A stretch of 37,627 bases of DNA, taken from NCBI GenBank assembly GCA_020052235.1, contig JAGVPM010000110.1, forward strand, positions 1 through 37,627, written 5' to 3'. Origin of the DNA: Candidatus Goldiibacteriota bacterium (lineage in GTDB: Bacteria > Oederibacteriota > JAAXVQ01). Positions 15,242 through 24,292 of the stretch are shown here, one piece after another. Position 1 is the stretch's first letter, and every line of letters starts with the position of its first letter. The notes under the pieces were generated by a model. The model ran no database searches. It worked only from the letters and a program-made list of their open reading frames with translations, and was not told where the DNA came from. The position numbers and the translations under genes are program-made.

Positions 15242-15934
15242 ATGCATGGTCGCTGGATGATTCACGAACAACGGGACGCACTCTTGATTTTTTTCAATGG
15301 CTGGGGCATGGACGAGAAACCGTTTCTGCCCCTGGTCAGTCAACGGCTGGATGTGTACATGCTTTGCGATTACCGGGATTTGAGCCTGCCCGAATCATTG
15401 GTTGCACTGGCGGCACCTTACTCTGAAGTGCATGTCCTGGCCTGGTCTTTGGGTGTGTGGGCTGCCTGGAAAAATCAGGCCGAATGGCCCGCGGCACCGG
15501 CGTCTATTACGGCTCTCAACGGTACGTTGCAGCCGATTAATTCCCGCTTTGGCATACCTCCGGTAATTTTCGATGCCACCTTGGCGCAGTTGTCCCCGGA
15601 AACGCTCACGGCGTTTTATCACAATATGTTTCCTTCAGAAACAACAGCCATGGAATTTATGCAGCTGGCTCCGGTCCGGCCTTGGGAAAAGATTCGTGAC
15701 GAGTTGGCGCAATTGCGTGCTGCGATTCTGGCCGAACCCGGCTTTGCGGGAGGCAAGGCAACCCCCCAGCCGTTTGGGCGCGTGTTGATCGGGATGCAGG
15801 ACCGGATTATTCCTGCGGCCGCGCAACGCCGGTTTTGGCAGGGCCATCCCGCTTGTCGGCGGCTGGAGATAGGGCATTTTCCGTTTTACGCAGAGCCGCA
15901 ATGGGACGCGTGGGTGAATTATGAACCGGCTTAA
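15242..15934 (+). CDS. bioG: Pimeloyl-ACP methyl ester esterase, BioG type (DUF452)
   Basis: 230 residues. BioG removes the methyl group that BioC adds, releasing pimeloyl-ACP for BioF. The DUF452 hallmark FFNGWGMDE lies at about 17-25. The triad is visible: Ser69 in LAWSLGVW, Asp187 in GMQDRIIP and His212 in EIGHFPF. Its last 14 bp overlap bioC, as is common for this pair, which is fused in some genomes. It replaces BioH. A GAGGGA site precedes the ATG. Confidence 0.9.
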   Translation: MHGRWMIHEQRDALLIFFNGWGMDEKPFLPLVSQRLDVYMLCDYRDLSLPESLVALAAPYSEVHVLAWSLGVWAAWKNQAEWPAAPASITALNGTLQPINSRFGIPPVIFDATLAQLSPETLTAFYHNMFPSETTAMEFMQLAPVRPWEKIRDELAQLRAAILAEPGFAGGKATPQPFGRVLIGMQDRIIPAAAQRRFWQGHPACRRLEIGHFPFYAEPQWDAWVNYEPA

Positions 15935-16676
15935 TTCGCGCGTTGGCCCGAGTTTCGCCCGCGCTGTGGGCACATATGACCGGCACGCCCAGGTCCAGGG
16001 CCGGATGGCTGAACGGCTCATGCAAGCGTTGTTGAGCACGGCTGGGACATCATTCCCCCGCGTGTTTGAGATCGGATGCGGAACCGGACTGCTGACCCGG
16101 CAGGCGTTTACCCGATTAACGATGGAACATTATATTGCCAACGACCTTGTGCCCGCCTGCGGAGAGCGCGTGCAGCGCAATATATCGCCAACCATTGAAT
16201 TTATTCCCGGCGCGGTGGAATGCTTGCCGCAATTGCCGGAGGTGGATCTGGTTTTATCTAATGCCACGTTGCATTGGATCCGTCCCTTGGCTGAGTTATT
16301 GCAACGTTTGGCTGATGCGGTAAAACCCGGCGGCTGGCTGGCAATCACAACTTTTGGGCCTGACAATTTCAAGGAACTTAATCTCCTTCTGGAATTACCG
16401 CTGGCGTATCCAACGCACGAAGCGTGGCAGGTATGGCTTAAACCAAATTGGGAAATAGTGCAAGCAGAGGTGTGGCGCGACACGTTGTATTTTTTCACGC
16501 CCTTGGATGTGTTCCGGCATTTTCGCGCCACGGGGGTAAACAGCCTCACCGCGCCCCGCCTGAGTAAAACCCAGTGGCAAAAGCTGCTTGAACAATATGG
16601 GCGGGAAACCGTGGAGGCGCAGGGCATCCCCCTGACCTATCATCCCATGCTTTGGTTGGCGAGGAGAATTGCATGA
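15921..16676 (+). CDS. bioC: Malonyl-ACP O-methyltransferase
   Basis: 251-residue SAM-dependent methyltransferase that disguises malonyl-ACP as a methyl ester so fatty acid synthase can build the pimelate chain. Motif I is VFEIGCGTGLLTRQ (about 48-61). VDLVLSNATLHWI and the KPGGWLAITTFGPDNFKEL stretch are strongly BioC-like. The start lies in the bioG 3' end and its TGA overlaps the bioD ATG, so translation is coupled on both sides. Confidence 0.93.
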   Translation: MNRLNSRVGPSFARAVGTYDRHAQVQGRMAERLMQALLSTAGTSFPRVFEIGCGTGLLTRQAFTRLTMEHYIANDLVPACGERVQRNISPTIEFIPGAVECLPQLPEVDLVLSNATLHWIRPLAELLQRLADAVKPGGWLAITTFGPDNFKELNLLLELPLAYPTHEAWQVWLKPNWEIVQAEVWRDTLYFFTPLDVFRHFRATGVNSLTAPRLSKTQWQKLLEQYGRETVEAQGIPLTYHPMLWLARRIA

Positions 16677-17341
16677 AGATTGTGTTTATTACGGGTATTG
16701 ACACGGGTGTGGGAAAAACCATGGCCACCGGATTGTTGGCGCGTGCGTGGCAGCGGGCGGGAAGAAAGGTACTGACGGCCAAGCTGGTTCAGACCGGAGG
16801 ACGGGGCGTGTCCGAGGATATTCTGCAGCATCGCAAATGCATGGGGCTTTTGCCGCAGCCTGCTGATGAACGCGGGGCTACTTGTCCGTATGTATTTCCT
16901 TTTCCCGCCTCGCCGCACTGTGCGGCAGCCATGGCGCAGGTGCGTGTGGAGCCGGAGAAGCTGGACCGCAGTTGGGCGGCTTTGGAACGTGAATGCGATC
17001 TTTTGCTGTTGGAGGGTGTGGGCGGCGTGGCTGTGCCTTTGACTTCGGAATACACGACTTTGGATTATGTGGCGCAACGGGCTTTCCCGTGCGTAGTGGT
17101 GACCTCACCAAAGTTGGGGAGCATTAACCATACCTTGTTAACCGTGGAAGCGCTGCGTCAGCGGCAGGTTCCAATCGCGGGCTTAGTTTACAATTTGGCG
17201 GCCGAAGCGCCGGAGGAAATTGCGGCAAGTACCCGGGATTTTTTGCGCGCGCGGTACGCCGGAATTCCTTGGCTGGAACTCCCGGTGTGGAACCTCGCGG
17301 AACCGGCGCCGGAACTGGATGTTTCAGGATTGGATATATAA
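16673..17341 (+). CDS. bioD: ATP-dependent dethiobiotin synthetase
   Basis: 222 residues. BioD carboxylates diaminopelargonate and closes the ureido ring with ATP. The P-loop is GIDTGVGKT (residues 8-16). KLVQTG (37-42) corresponds to the family KPVQTG, here with Pro to Leu. LLLEGVGGVAVPL is the second nucleotide/substrate motif. The ATG at 16673 overlaps the bioC stop (ATGA) behind GAGGAG. Last gene of the operon; a strong terminator follows within 10 bp. Confidence 0.94.
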   Translation: MKIVFITGIDTGVGKTMATGLLARAWQRAGRKVLTAKLVQTGGRGVSEDILQHRKCMGLLPQPADERGATCPYVFPFPASPHCAAAMAQVRVEPEKLDRSWAALERECDLLLLEGVGGVAVPLTSEYTTLDYVAQRAFPCVVVTSPKLGSINHTLLTVEALRQRQVPIAGLVYNLAAEAPEEIAASTRDFLRARYAGIPWLELPVWNLAEPAPELDVSGLDI

Positions 17342-17343
17342 AA

Positions 17344-17377
17344 TAAAAAAGCCGGGCGTTTTAGCCCGGCTTTTTTA
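17344..17377. terminator. Bidirectional rho-independent terminator
   Basis: A-rich tract, 7-bp stem GCCGGGC/GCCCGGC (17351-17357/17364-17370), then T6. It works on both strands, ending the biotin operon (plus) and the convergent HD-GYP gene (minus). Confidence 0.92.
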
Positions 17378-17392
17378 TTTTGACGAAATGGC

Positions 17393-18544
17393 TTAGGCCG
17401 CTGAGATGGTCCGGTAGATCTCGCGCATTTCTTCAATACGGCTGATGAAGAGCTGAAGTAATTCCGGATCAAAGTGTTTTCCCGCGCCTTCCAGCAGCAT
17501 GGCATTAACTTGCTCGGGCGGAAACGGGTCCTTGTAAGGACGCTTGGAAGAGAGGGCGTCGAATACGTCGATGATGGCCGCCAAGCGCGCCGAGAGCGGA
17601 ATTTGCCCGCCCGAGAGGCGCTGGGGATACCCGCTGCCGTCCCATTTTTCGTGATGACAGGTGGCAATGTCCACGGCGTTTTTCATATGGGCCCCGCGGC
17701 CGAGGATTTCTCCGCCTAGGGTGGTATGGCGCATCATTATTTCCCATTCGGCCGGATCCAGTTTGGCGGGTTTCAGCAGGACCGCATCCGGGATCGCAAC
17801 TTTACCGATATCGTGCATCATCATGGATAATTTCAGGGAATCGAGGTCTTTGGCGGAGAACCCCAAAGCCGGACCAAGCCGGTAGGCGTATTCCCCGCAG
17901 CGTTCGATATGCAGCCCCGTGTCGCCGTCGCGGTATTTTTCAGCCTTGGCCATGTTCAGCATGCTGTCCATGTACGCGCGTTTGACCTCGTCGTAAAGCT
18001 GTGCGTTTTCAATGGCAATGGAAATTTCACGCGAAATGGTTTTCAGACTGCGCGCATCCTCGGGGGTGAAAGTGCCGCGGGCTTTGTTGAGCACTTCCAG
18101 GACGCCGATGCACTTGCCTTTGACCTCAATCGGGGTGGCAATTAAATTTTTGGTAATGAACTTGGATTTTTCATCGACTTTATTGTAAAAAAACGGGCTC
18201 TTGCAGGCTTCGGGAATAAGCAAGGTGCGCTTGGTTTGAAACGAGCGTCCGGCCACGCCTTGGTCGGAGGGCATCCGGATAACTTTCAAAATATCCTTTT
18301 TGTCTCCGGTGGCCAGATAAAATTTCAATTGGTTGGTCTCGGCGTCATACAAAAGTATGGAAGATGCGGTGGCCCCAAGAGTTTTTTCCATCAAGTGCAT
18401 GGAAAGGTTGAGAACCTCATCGATTTCCAAGGACGAACTGATCAGGCGCCGGATACGGTCTGGCACTTCAGAGACAAACGTGTGCGGTTTTTCTTTTTGT
18501 ACGCGGTGTGCAGGGGATGCTTTTTTAACTTTTTTTTGAACCAT
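17393..18544 (-). CDS. GAF domain HD-GYP c-di-GMP phosphodiesterase
   Basis: 383 residues. A basic N-terminal tail is followed by a GAF sensor domain at about 36-185 (ASSILLYDAETNQL, GVAGRSF, ATPIEVKGKCIGVLEVLN) and an HD-GYP domain at about 190-375. Catalytic motifs are intact: MMHDIGK (His244/Asp245), then HHEKWDGSGYP (297-307) and DVFDAL. It should hydrolyse c-di-GMP, with the GAF domain sensing a small ligand. It is cytosolic with no transmembrane helix. It has its own promoter and is divergent from the small Cys protein gene. Confidence 0.93.
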   Translation of the reverse strand: MVQKKVKKASPAHRVQKEKPHTFVSEVPDRIRRLISSSLEIDEVLNLSMHLMEKTLGATASSILLYDAETNQLKFYLATGDKKDILKVIRMPSDQGVAGRSFQTKRTLLIPEACKSPFFYNKVDEKSKFITKNLIATPIEVKGKCIGVLEVLNKARGTFTPEDARSLKTISREISIAIENAQLYDEVKRAYMDSMLNMAKAEKYRDGDTGLHIERCGEYAYRLGPALGFSAKDLDSLKLSMMMHDIGKVAIPDAVLLKPAKLDPAEWEIMMRHTTLGGEILGRGAHMKNAVDIATCHHEKWDGSGYPQRLSGGQIPLSARLAAIIDVFDALSSKRPYKDPFPPEQVNAMLLEGAGKHFDPELLQLFISRIEEMREIYRTISAA

Positions 18545-18572
18545 AAGGATCCTCCCTCGACAAAACTTTAAT

Positions 18573-18601
18573 ATTGTGGCATATTTAGGAAATCCTGTAA
18601 A
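18573..18601 (-). promoter_or_regulatory. Promoter of the minus-strand HD-GYP gene
   Basis: TTTACA (18601-18596), a 17-bp spacer and CACAAT (18578-18573) on the minus strand, about 30 bp before the start codon. A GGGAGG ribosome site follows. Confidence 0.55.
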
Positions 18602-18655
18602 GGGTTTGGCTGTATCTTTTTATTGCCGGGAGGTTGGAAACGCTTGTTTCATAGG

Positions 18656-18688
18656 AAAAAAACGGCTCCGGGATTAATCTGCGGAGCC
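18656..18688 (-). terminator. Minus-strand terminator-like hairpin in the leader of the Cys-protein gene
   Basis: Stem GGCTCCG/CGGAGCC (18664-18670/18682-18688) with an 11-nt loop, followed on the minus strand by G and T7. No minus-strand gene lies upstream, so it would block antisense read-through into the HD-GYP gene. On the plus strand the same stem lies in the leader of the gene at 18735. Confidence 0.45.
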
Positions 18689-18734
18689 AAAGCACCGATA
18701 CTTTTTAAAAGAAAAATCCGCTTAGGAGCCGGGC

Positions 18735-18956
18735 ATGGCGCAATGTGATTGGATCAATGAATGTCCCTTTTTATACAATAAACAAATTTTAATTGAGGCC
18801 ATGCGCGAAATTTACAAAGGGAAATATTGTCAGGCAGATTACCCGAATTGCGCGCGTTTTTTAATCTTTAAAGCCCTAGGCCCGTCAAAAGTTCCTTTAA
18901 ATCTTTTTCCCAACCAGCGCGACCGCGCGAAAAAAATCATTGAAACCGGCGGCTGA
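18735..18956 (+). CDS. Small conserved Cys-containing protein of unknown function
   Basis: 73 residues with cysteines at 4, 10, 32 and 39 (CDWINEC and YCQADYPNCARF), which could bind a metal or iron-sulfur cluster. The C-terminal LGPSKVPLNLFPNQRDRAKKII looks like a conserved small-protein family seen beside signalling genes, but I cannot name it. The ATG follows TAGGAG by 6 bp. It is flanked by two GAF/HD-GYP genes, which suggests a c-di-GMP or redox-signalling context. Its leader can form competing hairpins that involve the ribosome site. Confidence 0.75.
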   Translation: MAQCDWINECPFLYNKQILIEAMREIYKGKYCQADYPNCARFLIFKALGPSKVPLNLFPNQRDRAKKIIETGG

Positions 18957-18986
18957 GTTTTCCTGCCCGGGCTCCAGTGTATTCGC

Positions 18987-19015
18987 TTGCGGAGTTGGCA
19001 GGAGCCGCATATAAT
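18987..19015 (+). promoter_or_regulatory. Promoter of the plus-strand GAF/HD-GYP gene
   Basis: TTGCGG (18987-18992), a 17-bp spacer and a perfect TATAAT (19010-19015), 35 bp before the start codon at 19051. Confidence 0.75.
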
Positions 19016-19050
19016 TATGGCAGTAAAATCAATGGTAAGGGTTGGTTCAC

Positions 19051-20802
19051 ATGCGCACCAGTCGTAAAAATCCACCTGGGAAAAAGCGCGCTCGTTCACA
19101 GACATTGGCCCGAACCCGGAAAAAAGCCGTCGCGGCGGGGACCTGTGCTTTGTCTATGAAGGGTGCATTGAAAAAATCCGCTGCCTTGGAAGTGCAGTTG
19201 AAGCTTAATCGGCGGCAGTTTGTGCTCTTGCGCGAAGTGGGCATGAACTTAACGATGGGGGCCTCGCTGGATAAAACCCTTGAGTCCCTGACCGCCAAGG
19301 CGGCGGAGTTTTTTCAAGCCGATGCCGTAGAGTGCATGCTGTGGGACGACGAACACCGCCAATTGGAGCGCCGGGCCGGATTCGGATTTCTAACCGACCC
19401 GCTGCAAATGCAGCCCATACCCCGTGAATTGATTCAGCGGTACTTGGATGCGGGCCAGGAATATGTGGTGCTGCCGAACTTGGCCGCTTCGCCGTTTAAT
19501 TTAAAAATGAATTTGATTGCGAAAGAAAATTTTGTCAGCGCCCTGGCAGTTACCTTGAATGTGAATGGCACGGTGCTGGGGTTGCTGATTATTTACAGCC
19601 GGGGCCGGGGCCGGAATTTCACCCTGGAGGAAATAGAAAATGCCCGGCTTTTTGCCAGCGAAGCCGCGGTGGCCGTGAGCAATGTGCAATTGTTGACGGA
19701 ATTGAAAGCTGAAGTGCAAATTGCCAATACGCTTTTGAAAGTGGCGGAAGACATCGGCACGCTGGGATCCCTGGACGAAGTGCTGAACCGGATTGTCACC
19801 ATTATTACCCATGTTTTGGAGTTTAGGGTTTGTGCGGTTTTTTTATGGGAAAAGGAAAAAAACTTTTTTATGCCCGCCAAGGCCACGGGCGTGCCGCCGC
19901 ATCGCAGTCCATTTTTCCACACCCTGGTGCTGCATGCCAAGGATATGGTTTTTACTTCCGGGGAAAAGCACAACCGCAGTGTTTTAAGCGCGCTGGATCA
20001 TCCGCAGCGTTTTCCAATTGAAAAATTGGCCGGTGTGTTGGGGTACAAGGATTTGCTTTTTGTGCCTTTGGTGATCAAGGACCAGCTGCTGGGGACGCTC
20101 GTGGGCGGCGGATTGATGGGGAAAGTTTTTGACAGCAAAGATATCCTGTTTTTGCGCGGGATCGCGGCCCAGGCTGCCATCGCCATTGATGATGCGAATT
20201 TATTCGACGAGTTGGAACGGTCGTTTTGGGACACCATCAAGTCTTTGGCGGCGGCCATTGAAGCCAAGGATCACTACACGCACGATCATTCGGAAGCTGT
20301 CATTCAATACGGGGCCAGGTTGGCTGAGGAATTGAACCTGACTCCGTTGCAACAGGAATTAATGAAAAAAGCGTGCCTGCTGCACGACGTTGGTAAAATC
20401 GGCGTTGAGGATGGAATTTTACGCAAGGAAGCCCCCTTGACCCATGACGAGCGGCTGGAAATTGAGAAACATCCCGTGATCGGGCAGGAAATTCTTTCCT
20501 CGGTGCGCAGTTTGGCGGAAGTTTCCCGGATCATCCGGCACCATCATGAGCGCTACGATGGAAACGGGTATCCGGATCGTTTGAAGGGCGAGGATATTCC
20601 ATTGTTGTCCCGCATCCTGCAGATCGCGGATTCGTTTGATGCCATGACTTCGGATCGCCCTTACCGCAAGGCGTTGACGCAAGACGAAGCCATCGCCGAA
20701 TTAAAGAATTGTTCCGGCAAACAATTTGACCCGCATATAGTGGGATTGTTTATCCGGATTCTGCAGCGCGCGGCGTTCAAACAAAATTCGAATTGGAGTT
20801 AA
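19051..20802 (+). CDS. Tandem-GAF HD-GYP c-di-GMP phosphodiesterase
   Basis: 583 residues from the ATG at 19051. A very basic N-terminal tail (about 40 residues) precedes a first GAF domain (about 60-215), a second GAF domain (about 225-385) and a C-terminal HD-GYP domain (about 390-575). Catalytic marks are LLHDVGKIG (His445/Asp446), HHHERYDGNGYPDRL and ADSFDAMTSDRPY. No transmembrane helix is seen, so it is a cytosolic sensor. It is separated from a divergent GAF/HD-GYP paralogue by the small Cys protein gene. Its stop lies 5 bp before the uppP start. Confidence 0.93.
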   Translation: MRTSRKNPPGKKRARSQTLARTRKKAVAAGTCALSMKGALKKSAALEVQLKLNRRQFVLLREVGMNLTMGASLDKTLESLTAKAAEFFQADAVECMLWDDEHRQLERRAGFGFLTDPLQMQPIPRELIQRYLDAGQEYVVLPNLAASPFNLKMNLIAKENFVSALAVTLNVNGTVLGLLIIYSRGRGRNFTLEEIENARLFASEAAVAVSNVQLLTELKAEVQIANTLLKVAEDIGTLGSLDEVLNRIVTIITHVLEFRVCAVFLWEKEKNFFMPAKATGVPPHRSPFFHTLVLHAKDMVFTSGEKHNRSVLSALDHPQRFPIEKLAGVLGYKDLLFVPLVIKDQLLGTLVGGGLMGKVFDSKDILFLRGIAAQAAIAIDDANLFDELERSFWDTIKSLAAAIEAKDHYTHDHSEAVIQYGARLAEELNLTPLQQELMKKACLLHDVGKIGVEDGILRKEAPLTHDERLEIEKHPVIGQEILSSVRSLAEVSRIIRHHHERYDGNGYPDRLKGEDIPLLSRILQIADSFDAMTSDRPYRKALTQDEAIAELKNCSGKQFDPHIVGLFIRILQRAAFKQNSNWS

Positions 20803-20807
20803 CCACC

Positions 20808-21623
20808 ATGCTTTGGGAAGCCATTGTGCTGGGAGTCATTCAAGGATTGACGGAGTTTTTACCCATCAGCAGCTCGGCCCATTTAACCGTGCTGCCGCAA
20901 ATGTTTCACTGGGAGACGCCCTGGCTGAATTCACTGAGCTTTGACGTGGCCCTGCACTTGGGAACTTTTTTGGCTTTGATGGGTTATTTTTGGAAAGATG
21001 TCTGGATGCTCGGCCGTGCCTGGCTGACCAAAGGATGGACCATGCAGGGGTTTCAAGATCCGCAGGCAAAATTGGCCTGGTGGGTTATCCTGGCCACCAT
21101 TCCCGCCGTGGCAATTGCCTTGCCTTTTGAAAATAAAATTGAAACTATTTTCAGGGAGCCGGCCTTAATTGCCGTGTGCCTGATCGGCGCTGGGTTGGTG
21201 CTGGGCTGGGCGGAATACGTTTCGCGCAAACAAAAGACGCAGGCGGGTATGACCTTGGGTCATGCGCTGGTTATAGGATGTGCGCAAATTTTAGCCTTGA
21301 TTCCCGGAGTTTCCCGTTCGGGCATTACGATCACCGCGGGCTTGTTCGCCGGATTCAACCGGGAAACCGCGGCGCGTTTTTCGTTCCTTTTAGCCATTCC
21401 CATTACGGGAGGGGCGTGCCTGCATAAATTCAAGGATTTATTGCAGCTTTCCCCGGGGCCTGAGACTACGGCCACACTGGCCGGTATCGTGACTTCAGCC
21501 GTGGTGGGTTGGTTGTGCATTCATTTTTTACTGGCATACTTGCGCCAGAGTAGTTTATATATCTTTGTCATCTATCGGATATGTTTTGGCGCAGCCATTT
21601 TAAGTTGGGTGTTTTTAAAGTAG
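20808..21623 (+). CDS. uppP: Undecaprenyl-diphosphatase
   Basis: 271-residue BacA/UppP membrane enzyme that recycles undecaprenyl pyrophosphate for peptidoglycan and O-antigen assembly. Signatures are GLTEFLPISSSAHL near the N-terminus and IPGVSRSGITITAGL later, the paired (E)xxxE and PGxSRSG motifs of the active site, with about eight hydrophobic segments. The ATG at 20808 is preferred because GGAG lies 9 bp before it; an in-frame TTG at 20793 is unlikely. Confidence 0.95.
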   Translation: MLWEAIVLGVIQGLTEFLPISSSAHLTVLPQMFHWETPWLNSLSFDVALHLGTFLALMGYFWKDVWMLGRAWLTKGWTMQGFQDPQAKLAWWVILATIPAVAIALPFENKIETIFREPALIAVCLIGAGLVLGWAEYVSRKQKTQAGMTLGHALVIGCAQILALIPGVSRSGITITAGLFAGFNRETAARFSFLLAIPITGGACLHKFKDLLQLSPGPETTATLAGIVTSAVVGWLCIHFLLAYLRQSSLYIFVIYRICFGAAILSWVFLK

Positions 21624-21654
21624 TCCATTCCCATATCTCAGTTCGGAGGTTTAT

Positions 21655-22326
21655 ATGGATCCGTATTCCACACAATTGTTGGTATCCAATTATATAACCC
21701 AGTGGTTCACTGATTTTAAAGCACATGGAATTGCCTGGGCTTGGGCCATAGGGCTGATCGTGCTGGGCAAATGGGTCGCGGATGCGGTGCAATGGCTGCT
21801 GGCTAAAATACTGCGGCGCGTCAAGTGGGATGAGCAATGCCGGCAATGGGGAATAACCCGCTGGCTGACCGCCGATCGGGTGAACGAAACCCCATCCGGA
21901 GTGGTCCTGGGCGCCGCTTTCTGGATTACCTGGTTGTGTTTTATCATGCAGGCGTTCATACGCTTGGAATGGGGTTGGCTTACATGGCTGGGGCATGCGT
22001 TTTTTACCTACCTGCCCCTGGTTTGCAGTGCCGCCGCGATCCTCACCGCAGCTGCCTGGCTGGCGGTGTGGTTGGGACAATGGTTCCGCATAAGTTTGGA
22101 AGGTCCGGCGGCGCTTTTATCCGCTGTTTTGCTGCAAGCCGTGTTGATAAGCCTGGGAGCCTATTATGCTTTGCTGGTGTTGGGCGTGGAAAACGGTTTG
22201 CTGCAACCTTTGATTTGGATTCTTTTCGGGGCCGTGGCCCTGGGGGTGGTGATCGGCTGGGTTCTTCAGCCCGAACAATTTTTACGGCCCGTGATCCGTG
22301 TTGAGGAAACCGAGGAGGTAAATTAA
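21655..22326 (+). CDS. Membrane protein with conserved TM-helix repeats (MscS-associated type)
   Basis: 223 residues with about five hydrophobic helices. Two similar units are visible: a helix (IGLIVLGKWVADAVQWLLAK) followed by an amphipathic KILRRVKWD-x-RQWGITRWL segment, then a second helix pair. This is the pattern of the 'conserved TM helix' repeat (PF05552) found in small membrane proteins and beside mechanosensitive channels. No MscS beta domain is present. GGAGG lies 6 bp before the ATG. The gene is followed by the debranching enzyme within a few bases. The function is not known. Confidence 0.6.
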   Translation: MDPYSTQLLVSNYITQWFTDFKAHGIAWAWAIGLIVLGKWVADAVQWLLAKILRRVKWDEQCRQWGITRWLTADRVNETPSGVVLGAAFWITWLCFIMQAFIRLEWGWLTWLGHAFFTYLPLVCSAAAILTAAAWLAVWLGQWFRISLEGPAALLSAVLLQAVLISLGAYYALLVLGVENGLLQPLIWILFGAVALGVVIGWVLQPEQFLRPVIRVEETEEVN

Positions 22327-22330
22327 ACGC

Positions 22331-24292
22331 ATGATTCGTTTTGGAAGAGATACCTGCGGAAATGTTGAACTTGCGTCCCGTAAGGAATGGCTGGAAACCA
22401 ACGGGATCGGGGGGTATGCTTCCGGCACCGTGGCCGGTTTGCACACGCGCAGCTATCATGCCTTGCTGGCGGCCGCGACCCAAATCCCGCTGCGCCGCAT
22501 GCTTATGCTTTCGCAACTTGAAGAATGGGTGACGTACAACGGTCAAAAATACTCCTTGGCCACGAATCAATACCGCGGGGCCTTAAATCCCCAAGGATTT
22601 TTAAATTTGGAAGAATTCCGGTTGGATCCCTTTCCGACCTGGGTTTACCGGTTGGCCGATCAATTGCTGGAAAAACGGATTTTTTTATCTCACGGCCATA
22701 ATCTTGCCTGGGCGCTGTACCGGTTGCTGACCCCCGCCGAAGGCGACGTGGTGCTGACCATCCGTCCGCTGGTCAATTTTCGAGGACTGCATTTACGCAA
22801 GCGGGAACGGCGGTTTTTCAACACCCATCATGATTTGGCGGAACATGCCATCCGCATGATTCCCGACGGCAATTATCCCACCCTGAATTTATATCACAAC
22901 GCGGAAGCGTTTGAGCATTCGGCCTTGTGGTATCAAAATTTATATTACCGGGAAGAAGAAGAACGCGGCTTGGATTGCCAGGAGGACTTGTTTTCTCCGG
23001 GCGTGTTCCGGTATGAGTTGAAGTTCAACGAGACTTCCTTTGTGGCTGCGACCACGGAAAATTTATCCTCTCCCAATCCCGAAACTGCGGCTCAGGTGGA
23101 AGTGATCCGGAGGAAAGTGATAACGGATCTTTCGCCGGCCACGGATCGGGTGGGGCGTTTGTTGCGCCTGGCCGTGGATCAATTTTTGGTGCAACGCGAT
23201 GACGGACTCAGCGTGATTGCGGGATATCCCTGGATGGGGGATTGCGGCCGGGACGCCTTAGTGGTTTTTACGGGCGTGACCTTGGTTAATCAACGTTTTG
23301 AGGAAGCGCGCCGGTTGCTGACCACGCTGGCGGGATATACCCAGGAAGGCCTGCTGCCCAACCATTTTTCCGAGGACGATTCTCGTCCCATGTACAACAC
23401 GGTGGACGCGGCCCTGTGGTTTTTCCACGCCGCGCAGCAGTATGTCCGCGCCACCGGGGATAAGCAGTTTGTGTATAAAAATCTTTGGCTCACGCTGCGC
23501 GAGATCGTTGAGTTTTACATCAAAGGCACACACTCGCACATCCGCATGGATGACGACGGCTTGATCAATTTGCCCGAGGAAGCGGCGCAATGGACCTGGA
23601 TGGACGCCCAAGTTGGGGATTGGGTGGTCACGCCCCGCTCCGGCAAGCCGGTCGAGGTGAATGCGCTTTGGTATAATGCGATTTGTTTTTTACGGGATCT
23701 GGCGGGCGAGAATAACGAACGCGAAGATCAGCAGCGCTTTGCGGAGTTGGCAATCAAGATCCAAGAATCGTTCATAATGTTGTTTTGGAATGATAAAAAA
23801 GGCTGCTTGTATGATGTGGTGGAAGACAATTTCCATGATCCGACTTTGCGCCCCAACCAGATTATGGCATTGTCAATGCCCTATCCCTTGATTACCGGGG
23901 AGCGCGCCCAGAAAGTGTTAAGCGTGGTGCGGCGCGAATTGTACACCACCTTTGGATTCCGCACCCTGGAACAAGCCAATGAACATTATGTCGGCGCCTA
24001 CCAAGGCGATATTCTGCACCGCGAAGGCGCTTCGCATCAAGGTACGGTGTGGCCGTGGTTGATCGGGCCTTATGCCGATGCCTTATTGAATGTCTACGGC
24101 CCTACCGAGGCAGTGAAGCTCGAACTGCGGCAATTGGTGCTGCCCTTTGAGGCGCATTTGCAGGAAATGGGCCTGGGCACGATTTCCGAAATGTTCGACG
24201 GGAACCCGCCGCACAAGGCGCGCGGCTGTATTGCCCGCGCCTGGAGCGTGGCGGAAATTTTACGCGTACATCTTTTGTTGACGGCGGTATGA
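22331..24292 (+). CDS. Glycogen debranching enzyme (amylo-alpha-1,6-glucosidase, GDE_N/GDE_C type)
   Basis: 653 residues. It would hydrolyse alpha-1,6 branch points in glycogen. The N-terminal GDE_N_bis-like domain includes KEWLETNGIGGYASGTVAG and RSYHALL. The C-terminal (alpha/alpha)6 barrel, GH133-like, begins near residue 270 with SVIAGYPWMGDCGRDALV (about 294-311) and continues with RPNQIMALSMPYPL, then EGASHQGTVWPWLIGPYADA. Length and order fit the archaeal/bacterial single-activity form. The stop overlaps the next ATG (ATGA). Confidence 0.92.
   Translation: MIRFGRDTCGNVELASRKEWLETNGIGGYASGTVAGLHTRSYHALLAAATQIPLRRMLMLSQLEEWVTYNGQKYSLATNQYRGALNPQGFLNLEEFRLDPFPTWVYRLADQLLEKRIFLSHGHNLAWALYRLLTPAEGDVVLTIRPLVNFRGLHLRKRERRFFNTHHDLAEHAIRMIPDGNYPTLNLYHNAEAFEHSALWYQNLYYREEEERGLDCQEDLFSPGVFRYELKFNETSFVAATTENLSSPNPETAAQVEVIRRKVITDLSPATDRVGRLLRLAVDQFLVQRDDGLSVIAGYPWMGDCGRDALVVFTGVTLVNQRFEEARRLLTTLAGYTQEGLLPNHFSEDDSRPMYNTVDAALWFFHAAQQYVRATGDKQFVYKNLWLTLREIVEFYIKGTHSHIRMDDDGLINLPEEAAQWTWMDAQVGDWVVTPRSGKPVEVNALWYNAICFLRDLAGENNEREDQQRFAELAIKIQESFIMLFWNDKKGCLYDVVEDNFHDPTLRPNQIMALSMPYPLITGERAQKVLSVVRRELYTTFGFRTLEQANEHYVGAYQGDILHREGASHQGTVWPWLIGPYADALLNVYGPTEAVKLELRQLVLPFEAHLQEMGLGTISEMFDGNPPHKARGCIARAWSVAEILRVHLLLTAV

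Noticed and set aside
18620-18740. A c-di-GMP (GEMM) riboswitch before the Cys-protein gene, suggested by CCAAAGC and GAGCCGGGC near HD-GYP genes
   Set aside because: The conserved GEMM core (GCAAAGCCA with the upstream GCAAACC partner and the tetraloop-receptor stem) is not present in the right order; only scattered similar words are seen.
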